DNA from: a virus
Virus record (IMG/VR): IMGVR_UViG_3300042301_001514
Location: 1 to 61,866 of that record
Reading direction: 5' to 3' (one strand)
DNA: 61,866 nt
Below, piece by piece: positions 8,012-15,042 of this stretch; position 1 is the first letter of the stretch; every line of letters starts with the position of its first letter. The position numbers were made by a program, and so were the translations under genes. The notes under the pieces are model-generated. The model saw only the letters and a program-made list of their open reading frames with translations. It was not told where the DNA came from and ran no database searches.

Positions 8012-8321
8012 GAAAATAGGAAATGATTCTGTTGTAGTTATGACCTTGAAACAGGCAAACACTATAAATGATAAGTTTCAATCTAATCAAACTACAATTG
8101 ATTCGTTGAAGACGTATGTTTATATAAAAGATAGCATTATAAGCAAAGACAAAATAACATACGATAGCTTGCATGCAGTTACAAATCAGTACAGAGCAAG
8201 ATATGATGAAAGATTAAATATGCGTATCCCTATTGCTAAAGATAATAGCGGATGGGAGTTTGCTCAAAAAATGGTATTGGTTGGTGTTATAGTATTACAA
8301 TTCTTCACTATAAAAAGATAA
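7932..8321 (+). CDS. exported protein with C-terminal membrane helix (possible spanin partner)
   Basis: The 129-residue protein starts with a signal-type sequence (~1-22, ending GYCQ), has a heptad-rich middle (~45-90) and finishes with a hydrophobic helix (~111-126, MVLVGVIVLQFF) and a basic tip. It begins inside the preceding gene in a different frame. The two-ended membrane topology together with the overlap suggests a pair that bridges the envelope during lysis. Confidence 0.64.
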   Translation: MMLKVNLIVILVTLVSNLGYCQYPIVKKIGNDSVVVMTLKQANTINDKFQSNQTTIDSLKTYVYIKDSIISKDKITYDSLHAVTNQYRARYDERLNMRIPIAKDNSGWEFAQKMVLVGVIVLQFFTIKR

Positions 8322-8329
8322 AAATCAAC

Positions 8330-8458
8330 ATGGCAAAGGCTAAAGGAGGATCATCCTCACAAAAAGTAAATTTTGGAAAACGTAAAGGTGGCAAAGCTGC
8401 TAAATCACAAGGTCCAAAAGACAAACCAGTAAAGAAATATAAAGGTCAAGGTAAGTAG
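8330..8458 (+). CDS. small lysine/glycine-rich protein
   Basis: The 42-residue frame from ATG 8330 (MAKAKGGSSSQK) is extremely basic and ends KKYKGQGK. It resembles the lysine-rich proteins encoded at 11269-13334 in composition and in its MA-K start. It ends the lysis operon before a gap carrying the next promoter. Function unknown; a nucleic-acid-binding role is plausible from charge alone. Confidence 0.65.
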   Translation: MAKAKGGSSSQKVNFGKRKGGKAAKSQGPKDKPVKKYKGQGK

Positions 8459-8557
8459 TAATACTACCAATATACAAACATTTCTAAACTAAAATCTATA
8501 ACTAACTTGATTAGAGTTGAGTTAATTAATTTGGTTATACCAATTTTATAAACCTCA

Positions 8558-8587
8558 TTGATTATAGTAAAAAACAACATATCTTTG
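8558..8587 (+). promoter_or_regulatory. Bacteroidota-type promoter (TTG-N19-TATCTTTG)
   Basis: TTG (8558-8560), 19 bases, then TATCTTTG (8580-8587) fits the -33/-7 consensus of Bacteroidota primary sigma-factor promoters. It lies in a 148-base gene-free gap, 20 bases before ATG 8607, so the transcript leader would be short. It probably drives the 8607-13334 unit. Confidence 0.7.
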
Positions 8588-8606
8588 AAAATTAATTTTT
8601 TATAAC

Positions 8607-8762
8607 ATGGCAATACCAGCAAGGCCCATAGGGCAAGATCCAGTTTCACAACAATTGTGGAACATCTCAAAACAAATGGAACAGTTGATTGGACAAGTTG
8701 GAGCTGTAGTTAAAAACACTGCAGGCTTAACTACCACAACTACCACTACAACAACCCCTTAA
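8607..8762 (+). CDS. small protein with poly-threonine C-terminus
   Basis: The 51-residue frame from ATG 8607 begins MAIPARPIGQDPVSQQLW, has a short coiled-coil-like helix and ends in nine consecutive Thr and a Pro. The Thr run resembles the tails of the proteins at 10037 and 58419. It sits directly behind the promoter at 8558. A virion surface or decoration role is inferred from this shared tail only. Confidence 0.68.
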   Translation: MAIPARPIGQDPVSQQLWNISKQMEQLIGQVGAVVKNTAGLTTTTTTTTTP

Positions 8763-8773
8763 ATAAAATAAAA

Positions 8774-8971
8774 ATGGCAAATTTACAAGCGTTACAAGCA
8801 GAATTAGAAGCAACAGATAAAGCAATTCAAGAAGCAAGAAAGGCTCAGATTGATGCACTTATTGCAGCAAAAGCAGCTGAAGAAGCAGCAAAAACTCCAG
8901 CAGATTATGAAGCTGAATTACAAGCTCAACTTGATGTTAAGAAAGCTTTATTAGCTGGTCTTCAAGCATAA
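8774..8971 (+). CDS. short alanine-rich coiled-coil protein
   Basis: The 65-residue protein is nearly all predicted helix, with heptad spacing and high Ala, Glu, Gln and Lys content (MANLQALQAELEATDKAI). No family was recognised. It lies between the poly-Thr protein and the glycosyltransferase gene, all probably in one transcript. Confidence 0.68.
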   Translation: MANLQALQAELEATDKAIQEARKAQIDALIAAKAAEEAAKTPADYEAELQAQLDVKKALLAGLQA

Positions 8972-9000
8972 GTATTTATCTAAACCAACAATAACTACAT

Positions 9001-10017
9001 ATGAAGGATTTAAAGTTTATCTGTGCTCAGCCAGATGATACTTACTATACTTGGCAAGTACATGCCTGGTTAGAAAGTTTAAAAGAAATTGGGCACTTGG
9101 ACAAAGCAATTGTGTTAATATACACTCCTAGCTTTAGAGAAAAAAGTGATAAATGGCAAAAGATAGTTGATCTGTATCCAGAAGCAGAGTTTGCTTTCTA
9201 TAAAGACACAGGAGATGTAAGTAAATACTTAGGAGTTTATATTCCTGTTTTACGTCCATATGTCTTGATGAGATACTTTCAGGAACACCCTGAGATGATA
9301 AGCAAAGCAGTGTTCTACTGTGACTGTGATATTCTGTTTACAGATAAATTTGATGTAGAGAAGTATAGAGACGATGAAGTCTGCTACTTGTCTGACACAA
9401 ACAGCTACATAAATGCTTCATATTTTGATAGTAAAATAAAAGATGTTCTTCCTGCTAAGCTAGAAGAATACAAAACTAGAGATGTCCTAGCTGAGCTTAC
9501 AAGCTTAATAGGAATCAATAGAGAAATAGCTGAAGCTAACAACGAACATTCAGGAGGAGCTCAATACTTCTTAAAGAATGTGGATGCTACCTTCTGGAAG
9601 AAGGTGATGAATGACTGTATTGTTATTCGTAGCTATCTTCAACATATAAACAAAGAGTTCTTTGGTAGTGAAGATAAAGGATTTCAAAGCTGGTGTGCAG
9701 ATATGTGGGCCGTGTTATGGAACCTTTGGTTAAGAGACCAAGAAACTAAAAACATCCCTGAGATGGATTTCTCTTGGGCAACAGACCCAATTGAAAAGGT
9801 GGAGAAACTAGGACTCTTTCATAATGCAGGAGTGACAGCTAAAACAATGTATGGCTACCCTGCGTTCTATAAAGGAACATACCACACAGGTAAAGATCCT
9901 TTCAGTGATAGTCACATGTATGTAGTGCATACTAGTGATGAGTCTAAAAAACATGGTACATATTACTATGTTAAAAAACTATTAGAATTAAAAAACAAAT
10001 ATAACCTTAACTATTAA
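9001..10017 (+). CDS. GT-A-fold glycosyltransferase-like protein
   Basis: This 338-residue protein has an N-terminal nucleotide-sugar region (KFICAQPDDTYYTWQV). At ~110 it has FYCDCDILFT, a DxD-type metal/nucleotide motif following a hydrophobic strand. EHSGGAQYFLKN (~180) resembles acceptor-loop motifs of GT8-like transferases. It probably transfers a sugar from a nucleotide donor in the cytoplasm. It is bracketed by two genes whose products end in Thr/Ser runs (8607 and 10037), which makes those tails candidate acceptors. The start has the recurrent context AACTACATATG. Confidence 0.78.
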   Translation: MKDLKFICAQPDDTYYTWQVHAWLESLKEIGHLDKAIVLIYTPSFREKSDKWQKIVDLYPEAEFAFYKDTGDVSKYLGVYIPVLRPYVLMRYFQEHPEMISKAVFYCDCDILFTDKFDVEKYRDDEVCYLSDTNSYINASYFDSKIKDVLPAKLEEYKTRDVLAELTSLIGINREIAEANNEHSGGAQYFLKNVDATFWKKVMNDCIVIRSYLQHINKEFFGSEDKGFQSWCADMWAVLWNLWLRDQETKNIPEMDFSWATDPIEKVEKLGLFHNAGVTAKTMYGYPAFYKGTYHTGKDPFSDSHMYVVHTSDESKKHGTYYYVKKLLELKNKYNLNY

Positions 10018-10036
10018 CCTAATTAAAAACAAAATT

Positions 10037-10237
10037 ATGGGAAGCAATCAAAATTTAAAAGCTTACGTCCGCTATGATGGTAGTGGTAGAGTAGTTGCAG
10101 GTAGTCTTATCTTTAGAAGAAAGAAACCTACAGTTGGAAGATGGCATGAAATCGCTATAACAGAATGTTGTGAGTATGTGCCTACAACTAGTACAACTAG
10201 TACAACTAGTACTACAACTACAGCTATTCCAGAATAG
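10037..10237 (+). CDS. small virion-type protein with Thr/Ser repeat tail
   Basis: The 66-residue protein has a compact basic core (LKAYVRYDGSGRVVAGSLI, FRRKKPTVGRWHEI) and a tail made of TTS repeats ending TTTTAIPE. The tail is encoded by direct repeats of ACTAGTACA near 10186-10212. I recall similar short proteins in other Bacteroidota phages but no known function. It directly follows the glycosyltransferase gene. Confidence 0.75.
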   Translation: MGSNQNLKAYVRYDGSGRVVAGSLIFRRKKPTVGRWHEIAITECCEYVPTTSTTSTTSTTTTAIPE

Positions 10238-10252
10238 TAAAAACCAAACAAC

Positions 10253-10657
10253 ATGGCAAAATCATTGTTCCCTGATGAGATGATGAAATCAGGAGAATTA
10301 AACTTGGAAACAATAGCTGGGAAGCTTACGTATTTTCATGAGCAATTGCACTTAACTCATTGGCAAACAAAGAGTTATGCTGAGCACCAAGCTTTAGGAG
10401 GATTGTATGATTATGTACATGATTTCAAAGATGGTGTAATAGAGAAACTTATGGGCTATACAGGCAAACGTCCTGCTCCATACAAGATAGAACCTCTTAC
10501 AAATTGTACAGGAAACGAGTGTGTTTCAAATCTTTTATCTTTTGCATCTTCATTAAAAAGTTATGCTGAAGCAAACAGCTATCACGATATAGCTAATTTA
10601 GCTGATGCATTAAGCGGTGAAGCAGCTAAAACGAAATATCTATTAACTCTGTCTTAA
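10253..10657 (+). CDS. Dps/ferritin-like helical protein (DUF5856-like)
   Basis: The 134-residue protein is helical and contains FHEQLHLTHWQTKSYAEHQALGGLYD (split here: FHEQLHLTHWQ, TKSYAEHQALGGLYD), which resembles helix A and B of Dps-type ferritins, where His, Asp and Glu bind iron. I recall such phage proteins annotated as DUF5856. Dps proteins oxidise iron and bind DNA; whether the metal site works here is not shown. It lies between virion-type small genes, so packaging with DNA is possible. Confidence 0.72.
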   Translation: MAKSLFPDEMMKSGELNLETIAGKLTYFHEQLHLTHWQTKSYAEHQALGGLYDYVHDFKDGVIEKLMGYTGKRPAPYKIEPLTNCTGNECVSNLLSFASSLKSYAEANSYHDIANLADALSGEAAKTKYLLTLS

Positions 10658-10947
10658 TGCAGATAAACAAAAAATACTTCCCTAAGGTGATGCAAGATAA
10701 TGAAATGATTTATTTTGCTCACCTAGAGGGAATAATTGACTCAATAGATGAACTATCTACTTTGGAGATAGTTAAAAATCCTCGCTCCTATCATTTTAGA
10801 TTGGCTCCTAGTGTACCAAAATACACTGAGTCTCTTTTGCAGGAGCTATTGAAGTTTCATAATATGTTTAAAATCAGACTAGAGTTATCTAAAAGTATTA
10901 AAAATTCATCTACTATTACGTTTGAAATAAATTTGGAAGATTCGTAA
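10657..10947 (+). CDS. hypothetical protein
   Basis: The 96-residue protein starts on the last base of the preceding stop codon. It is a mixed alpha/beta sequence (MQINKKYFPKVMQDNEMIYF) with no signal peptide or recognisable motif. Compact spacing supports it as a gene. Confidence 0.7.
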   Translation: MQINKKYFPKVMQDNEMIYFAHLEGIIDSIDELSTLEIVKNPRSYHFRLAPSVPKYTESLLQELLKFHNMFKIRLELSKSIKNSSTITFEINLEDS

Positions 10948-10963
10948 CAAATATATATCTTCG
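10932..10963 (+). promoter_or_regulatory. candidate promoter (TTTG-N20-TATCTTCG)
   Basis: TTTG (10932-10935), 20 bases, then TATCTTCG (10956-10963) differs from the TAnnTTTG consensus at one base. It overlaps the end of the preceding gene and lies 25 bases before ATG 10989. It could add expression to the lysine-rich gene array. Confidence 0.4.
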
Positions 10964-10988
10964 CTATTAAACCAAAAAAAATAAAGTT

Positions 10989-11258
10989 ATGTCAGAAGAA
11001 ATTCAAGAAGTTGGACAAGAAGCTCCAAAATTTGATCCTAATAAGAAATATACATGGGCTGGTGATGTTAGCATTGTAGTTTCTGGTGCAGAGTTTGGTG
11101 CAATTTTAAATGCTTTACGTGGTGTTACATCAACTCAAGAAGCACAAGCATTGTTCTTAGCTGCAGAAACTGCAGATAAAGTAGAAGCTATTTTAGCAAG
11201 AAATGTTGAAATTGGCATTATTGTAGAAGCTCCAGAAGTTCCTAAAGCAAGTTTATAA
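10989..11258 (+). CDS. hypothetical small acidic protein
   Basis: The 89-residue protein has a polar N-terminus, the phrase KKYTWAGDVSIVVSGAEFG and a helical Ala-rich second half, ending VPKASL. It is acidic, unlike the highly basic proteins that follow in the same transcript. No family was identified. Confidence 0.72.
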   Translation: MSEEIQEVGQEAPKFDPNKKYTWAGDVSIVVSGAEFGAILNALRGVTSTQEAQALFLAAETADKVEAILARNVEIGIIVEAPEVPKASL

Positions 11259-11268
11259 ATAATATATC

Positions 11269-11415
11269 ATGGCCACTGCTAAGAAAAATTGGATACAAGA
11301 TGCTGTTAACCCTAAACATAAGGGTTATTGCACTCCAATGACTAAAGCTACATGCACTCCTAAAAGAAAAGCATTAGCTAAGACTTTCAAAGCGATGGCT
11401 AAGAAACGTAAATAA
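11269..11415 (+). CDS. 48-residue lysine-rich protein (MATAKKNW type)
   Basis: From ATG 11269 the frame reads MATAKKNWIQDAVNPKHKGY, then CTPMTKATCTPKRKALAKTF, ending AKKRK. The two CTP motifs in a basic background look conserved in type with small proteins of other uncultured phages. It is the first of a row of six proteins starting MAT(A/V)KK and overlaps the next start by one base (TAATG). Confidence 0.75.
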   Translation: MATAKKNWIQDAVNPKHKGYCTPMTKATCTPKRKALAKTFKAMAKKRK

Positions 11416-11609
11416 TGGCAACTGTAAAAAAACCTACTCCTGTTCCAAATGGTCATCTAATTAAAAAAGATGGTACATCATTAAAGAAAGGTGGCAAGAT
11501 AGATGCTTTTAGTAAAGTTAAAAGAGCTATGAAGCCTAAGAAAGAAAAGATGTGGATGGATAAGGTTAAGAAAGATATATTTAAAGTTAAACCTGTTAAA
11601 AAGAAATAA
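11415..11609 (+). CDS. lysine-rich small protein (MATVKKPT)
   Basis: The 64-residue protein is about one-third Lys and carries the GG motif seen across this array (SLKKGGKIDAF). It ends VKPVKKK and overlaps the next start by one base. Function unknown; the charge suggests nucleic-acid contact or binding inside the capsid. Confidence 0.75.
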   Translation: MATVKKPTPVPNGHLIKKDGTSLKKGGKIDAFSKVKRAMKPKKEKMWMDKVKKDIFKVKPVKKK

Positions 11610-11911
11610 TGGCAACAGTTAAAAAGGTTATGAAATCTGGTGGGAGCACACCTGCTTGGACTCGTTCTGAAGGGAAAGATCCAAAGGGTGGTCTTAATAG
11701 AAAAGGTGTAGCAAGCTATAGAGCTGCTAATCCAGGTTCTAAATTAAAGATGGCTGTCACAACTAAACCTTCTAAACTTAAAGCTGGTTCTAAGGCTGCA
11801 GGTAGACGTAAATCTTTTTGTGCAAGAATGTCAGGAGTTAAAGGACCTGCAAAAAAACCTAATGGTGAACCAACAAGGAAAACATTAGCATTAAGAAAAT
11901 GGAATTGTTAA
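11609..11911 (+). CDS. DUF6321-like basic protein
   Basis: The 100-residue protein has the strongly patterned sequence PAWTRSEGKDPKGGLNRKG and RRKSFCARMSGVKGP, ending TRKTLALRKWNC. This is the signature I recall for DUF6321, a small family common in tailed phages with unknown function. The two Cys (SFCARM and the C-terminal C) and many Arg/Lys are typical. It sits in the MATVKK array and may have been captured into it behind the shared N-terminus. Confidence 0.82.
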   Translation: MATVKKVMKSGGSTPAWTRSEGKDPKGGLNRKGVASYRAANPGSKLKMAVTTKPSKLKAGSKAAGRRKSFCARMSGVKGPAKKPNGEPTRKTLALRKWNC

Positions 11912-11923
11912 AACAATAATATT

Positions 11924-12307
11924 ATGGCAACAGCAAAGAAAGTAGCAAAAGCTCAAAGCGGTAAAGATGTCCCTAAAGGATATGTCCGTGGTGAAATGAC
12001 TAATAGACTATACAAGAAAGAAGCAATGGATAAACATCAATCTGATATGGCTGATGCTTTAGACAGACAAGCTGGTCTTGGTAAATATGCTCCTAAGAAA
12101 AATCCTGCTATTAAAAACAATCCTCTTAAAGAAAAAGCTGTTCCTAAAAAGAAAATGAAAGCAGGTGGTATGTTAAAACGTGCTGATGGTTCTTATTCTC
12201 AAAGAGGACTTTGGGATAACATCAGAGCTGCTAAAGGATCTGGAAAGAAACCTACAGCACAAATGTTAAAACAAGAGAAAAAAATTAAAGCTAAATCTAA
12301 AAAATAA
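11924..12307 (+). CDS. lysine-rich protein with GSYSQRGLWDNIR motif
   Basis: The 127-residue protein starts MATAKKVAKAQSGKDVPKGY. It has a central MKAGGMLKR segment and the C-terminal motif RADGSYSQRGLWDNIRAAKG, followed by a basic helix. The C-terminal block looks like a small conserved module found in several phage proteins. Function unknown. Confidence 0.75.
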   Translation: MATAKKVAKAQSGKDVPKGYVRGEMTNRLYKKEAMDKHQSDMADALDRQAGLGKYAPKKNPAIKNNPLKEKAVPKKKMKAGGMLKRADGSYSQRGLWDNIRAAKGSGKKPTAQMLKQEKKIKAKSKK

Positions 12308-12312
12308 TTAAA

Positions 12313-12675
12313 ATGGCAACAGTTAAAAAGATGAAAAAAGCTCAAGATGGTATGGCTTTTAAAATGAAAAAAGATGCAAGAGAAGGTAAGGAAATGGTAT
12401 CAAAAATAAAAGAAGCTAACAAAAAATCAGATTCAACTAATCGTAAAACAGGTATGAATTTTGACAAGAAAAGTTTTGATTCATTACCTAAATTACCAAT
12501 GAAAAAATCTAAAGATGGTTCTTCTTTTGGTATGTTATCAGTAAAAGCTGGTGTTGACAAAAACCCTAATGCTACATTTGCAGATAAGATTGCAGGTGCT
12601 AAGAAAAAAGCTATGTCTGGTACATCTATGATGAAAAAAGGTGGTATGATTAAAAAATCTATTAAAAAGAAATAA
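12313..12675 (+). CDS. lysine-rich protein of the MATVKK array
   Basis: The 120-residue protein starts MATVKKMKKAQDGMAFKMKK and ends with MMKKGGMIKKSIKKK. The N-terminus and the GG-flanked tail repeat elements of its neighbours, which suggests origin by duplication. No enzyme motif. Confidence 0.74.
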   Translation: MATVKKMKKAQDGMAFKMKKDAREGKEMVSKIKEANKKSDSTNRKTGMNFDKKSFDSLPKLPMKKSKDGSSFGMLSVKAGVDKNPNATFADKIAGAKKKAMSGTSMMKKGGMIKKSIKKK

Positions 12676-12676
12676 A

Positions 12677-13174
12677 ATGGCAACTGTTAAAAAAGCAAAA
12701 AAATATCAAGGCGGTGGTGATGTTCCTTCATGGGCTTCTAAAGTTAATAAACAGACAGAAGATGAAAGAAAAAATCCTGCTTTAGGTGATGAAAGACGTA
12801 GAAAAGCAGATAGTACAGCAATGGCTAATTGGAAAAAAGCAGCTAACTTTGAACGTGCTTACCATAAAAAAGAAGGAAACAAAATTGAAGATAGAAAAAG
12901 TGGTTCTACTGCATACACTGTTTTAGCTAAGAAAAAAGAAATGAAAACTGGTGGTGCTGTTAAAAAGTACAAATCTGGCGGTAGTCTATCTGGATTAAAA
13001 GCTTCTAACAAGCGTGTTGGTCCTGTAGATCCTAAAGGTGCTTACACCACAGTGCAAAAAAGAACACTAGCAGGTGCTAAAGGTAAAGCTGTTTTAAAGA
13101 AAGATAAACAATTAGGTGCTACTAAGATGAAAATGGGTGGTGCTATGAAAAAATGTAAGTATGGCTGCAAGTAA
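12677..13174 (+). CDS. lysine-rich protein of the MATVKK array, longest member
   Basis: The 165-residue protein starts MATVKKAKKYQGGGDVPSW. It has several GG-basic repeats (MKTGGAVKKYKSGGSL, MKMGGAMKKCKYG) and a Cys pair at the end. The PSW near residue 17 parallels the PAW of the DUF6321-like member. It shares overall design with the other members. Confidence 0.74.
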   Translation: MATVKKAKKYQGGGDVPSWASKVNKQTEDERKNPALGDERRRKADSTAMANWKKAANFERAYHKKEGNKIEDRKSGSTAYTVLAKKKEMKTGGAVKKYKSGGSLSGLKASNKRVGPVDPKGAYTTVQKRTLAGAKGKAVLKKDKQLGATKMKMGGAMKKCKYGCK

Positions 13175-13334
13175 TATGACTGCTGGTAAAGCTAAGAAAT
13201 CAGGTGCACCTCGTAAAGCACCAAAGGTACCAGCTCCTAAACCAATCAATGGTAATTATATGAAGGAGTCTGATACAAAGTTACAAAGAAAGAGTCCTAT
13301 GCTTCCTATGAAGCAGAAGAGACTTTCAAAATAA
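13161..13334 (+). CDS. last small basic protein of the array
   Basis: From ATG 13161 the protein has 57 residues (MAASNMTAGKAKK), and from ATG 13176 it has 52. The rest is basic and Pro-rich (PRKAPKVPAPKPINGNY) and ends KQKRLSK. The longer start resembles neighbours beginning MA but overlaps the previous gene by 14 bases. Confidence 0.66.
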   Translation: MAASNMTAGKAKKSGAPRKAPKVPAPKPINGNYMKESDTKLQRKSPMLPMKQKRLSK

Positions 13335-13340
13335 AGAGTA

Positions 13341-13466
13341 CTTCTCCTGCATCCCATAAGAACTGCACGCTCAGGTTGTGGTAACCCATTCTAGACAGGG
13401 CCCCTTAAAGAAGTCATAAATTCCCCCCTTATAGTCTCAGTATTATAAGTCTGCTCCTTATGGGAG
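13341..13466 (+). ncRNA. structured RNA candidate in the 3' region of the lysine-rich operon
   Basis: No gene is present here. TCCCATAAG (13352-13360) pairs with CTTATGGGA (13457-13465), enclosing a smaller GGTT/AACC hairpin near 13374 and a CTTATA/TATAAG hairpin near 13438-13449. The multi-branched fold is more than a simple terminator needs. It could protect mRNA ends or be a small RNA. Confidence 0.35.
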
Positions 13467-13472
13467 TAAAAG

Positions 13473-13497
13473 AAAAGCCCCTATTTGGGGCTTTTTT
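13473..13497. terminator. bidirectional terminator between convergent operons
   Basis: AAAAGCCCC (13473-13481), loop TATTT, GGGGCTTTT (13487-13495) is flanked by A and T runs on both sides, so it can stop transcription from the plus array and from the minus block. It overlaps the stop codon of the minus-strand glycosyltransferase gene. Confidence 0.85.
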
Positions 13498-14212
13498 CAT
13501 TTAGAAGAGTATGTAAATATCTCATAAAGCTTTTATGTCTTATATAATGATGTGTTACATGTTTATGTAAAAATGTAACATCTTCTTCTGTAAGGTCAGC
13601 TAGCATCTTAGGTACATAACTATCTCCTTCTTTCCAAAGGTCATTGAAATATCTTTGAAATGGAAACCAGCCATTTAGATATAGTCTATGTAAAACATTT
13701 GAATCTAAAAACTTATCATAGATTTTTATCTGGTTCTCTTTTAACCATGTGCCTATACAAACATCTTCATATCCATAACCTTTTACAGTCATAGGTTGAC
13801 AATTTTTAATCAGTTGTGGAGATATAAAATAACCACATCCCCCTGATGGATAATCTAGTTCAGGTTCTTTTGTATAAGACCCTTTCATACTATATCCGTA
13901 TACAGCAGTTTTACTAAAGAATGTAATCACTTCTTCAAATAAAGGAATGTTAAGTATTGCATCATCATCAATGAAGACTAACCAATCATATGCATCAAGT
14001 TGGTCAGTAGTCCTAACCAGGTTAATGAAGTTGACTGTCTTCTCTTCATTGCTTTGATAATCATCTTTGTCAGAACAAGATATCTCATTAGGTCTCCCTG
14101 TAAGTTTATCTGTAAGACATACATAATCAAGAGCAGATAACCACGTTTCAAGGCAGTTATCTACTCTGTCAGTATGTTTATGACTAGTTTTTAATACAAT
14201 TTTGTATTTCAT
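13481..14212 (-). CDS. Fringe-like (GT31-type) glycosyltransferase
   Basis: The 243-residue protein shows DWLVFIDDDAIL (~92-103) with the DDD metal motif, PSGGCGYFIS (~127-136) and GYEDVCIGTWLKE (~150-162). These match the DDD, GGxGYxxS and EDVxxG pattern of beta-1,3 glycosyltransferases such as Fringe. It lacks a signal anchor, so it would act in the cytoplasm. It is the last gene of the minus block, far from the other glycan genes. Acceptor unknown. Confidence 0.82.
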   Translation of the reverse strand: MKYKIVLKTSHKHTDRVDNCLETWLSALDYVCLTDKLTGRPNEISCSDKDDYQSNEEKTVNFINLVRTTDQLDAYDWLVFIDDDAILNIPLFEEVITFFSKTAVYGYSMKGSYTKEPELDYPSGGCGYFISPQLIKNCQPMTVKGYGYEDVCIGTWLKENQIKIYDKFLDSNVLHRLYLNGWFPFQRYFNDLWKEGDSYVPKMLADLTEEDVTFLHKHVTHHYIRHKSFMRYLHTLLNEKSPK

Positions 14213-14499
14213 TACCAGATTTGAATTATGTCAAATGGTGATACCAAGATTGCACGGTCATCATCTTCATTGATTGGGACTAATGTAGCTTTGTTTAAAG
14301 CTGCTGGATCTACTAATACATAGTCTCCTGCTTTGATTTCTGTAACAATAGTGCCCACTTGTAACACTTTTAACTTAGACATTTTGTTAAGCAATTCTCT
14401 TTGTAATGCTTCTTTAGTATTGTCATCCACAATTAACTTACTATTGTCATCTTGTGGAGGCATCTCTAATAAAATTCTATTTCCTAATAACTTTGGCAT
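14212..14499 (-). CDS. GroES-like co-chaperonin fold protein
   Basis: The 95-residue protein has the Cpn10 layout: an N-terminal GNRILLEMP, a mobile-loop-like acidic stretch, and VLQVGTIVTEIKAGDYVLVDP with the GxxVxxxKxGDxVLxD core. Phage co-chaperonins can work with host GroEL to fold capsid proteins. No GroEL partner is seen. It overlaps the following gene's start by one base. Confidence 0.78.
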   Translation of the reverse strand: MPKLLGNRILLEMPPQDDNSKLIVDDNTKEALQRELLNKMSKLKVLQVGTIVTEIKAGDYVLVDPAALNKATLVPINEDDDRAILVSPFDIIQIW

Positions 14500-14501
14500 G
14501 A

Positions 14502-14774
14502 TTAATTATTTAAACTGTTAAATCTTGCAACATCTTCATCAACTAAACTAATCTCTGTTGAATAAGTGTTACGTTGTCTTTTAATTCCTCTTTGTTTTCC
14601 TGTCTTAGGATCAATATCTGGAACATCTTCTGAACGGTCATGTGCATCATCTAATAAGACTAACACTTTGTTCTCATCCATTTGTACTGATCTAATAACC
14701 TTATTTAGGTTAAAGCTGTCTGTGAAGACTTTACCGTCTTCTGTCTTTCTTGTGTAAAAGAATAAATTGCTCAT
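14502..14774 (-). CDS. hypothetical protein
   Basis: From ATG 14774 the protein has 90 residues (MSNLFFYTRKTEDGKVFTDS); an in-frame TTG would add four. It is beta-rich at the start and charged at the middle (DAHDRSEDVPDIDPKTGKQ). No family recognised. Confidence 0.72.
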   Translation of the reverse strand: MSNLFFYTRKTEDGKVFTDSFNLNKVIRSVQMDENKVLVLLDDAHDRSEDVPDIDPKTGKQRGIKRQRNTYSTEISLVDEDVARFNSLNN

Positions 14775-14775
14775 T

Positions 14776-15042
14776 TTAATTTTCAATTTTATCTGGGTTA
14801 TTTAAATCTGTCATTCTTTGAACTAATATGTTTTCATAATTTTGCATAGTAGTCAATTGATTATCTAGCAAACGTTTATGAAAGTAATTTACACTTTTAA
14901 AATCAGGACTCATTGTCATAAAAGTTTTTAACTTTTCAATCTTACCTGATAATTCAATTCTTTCAATGTGAAGTTTAGACTGTAAAGGTAAATCTACTTC
15001 TTGTTTTTCTTCTGGAACATTGTCCCATTCTGATGCGATCAT
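14776..15042 (-). CDS. crAss001_48-related helical protein
   Basis: The 88-residue protein has LHIERIELSGKIEKLKTFM and RLLDNQLTTMQNYENILVQR, a helix-turn-helix spacing that I recall from proteins annotated crAss001_48-related. It is a two-helix bundle type without known activity. It supports relatedness to crAss-like phages. It overlaps its upstream neighbour by ATGA. Confidence 0.72.
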   Translation of the reverse strand: MIASEWDNVPEEKQEVDLPLQSKLHIERIELSGKIEKLKTFMTMSPDFKSVNYFHKRLLDNQLTTMQNYENILVQRMTDLNNPDKIEN

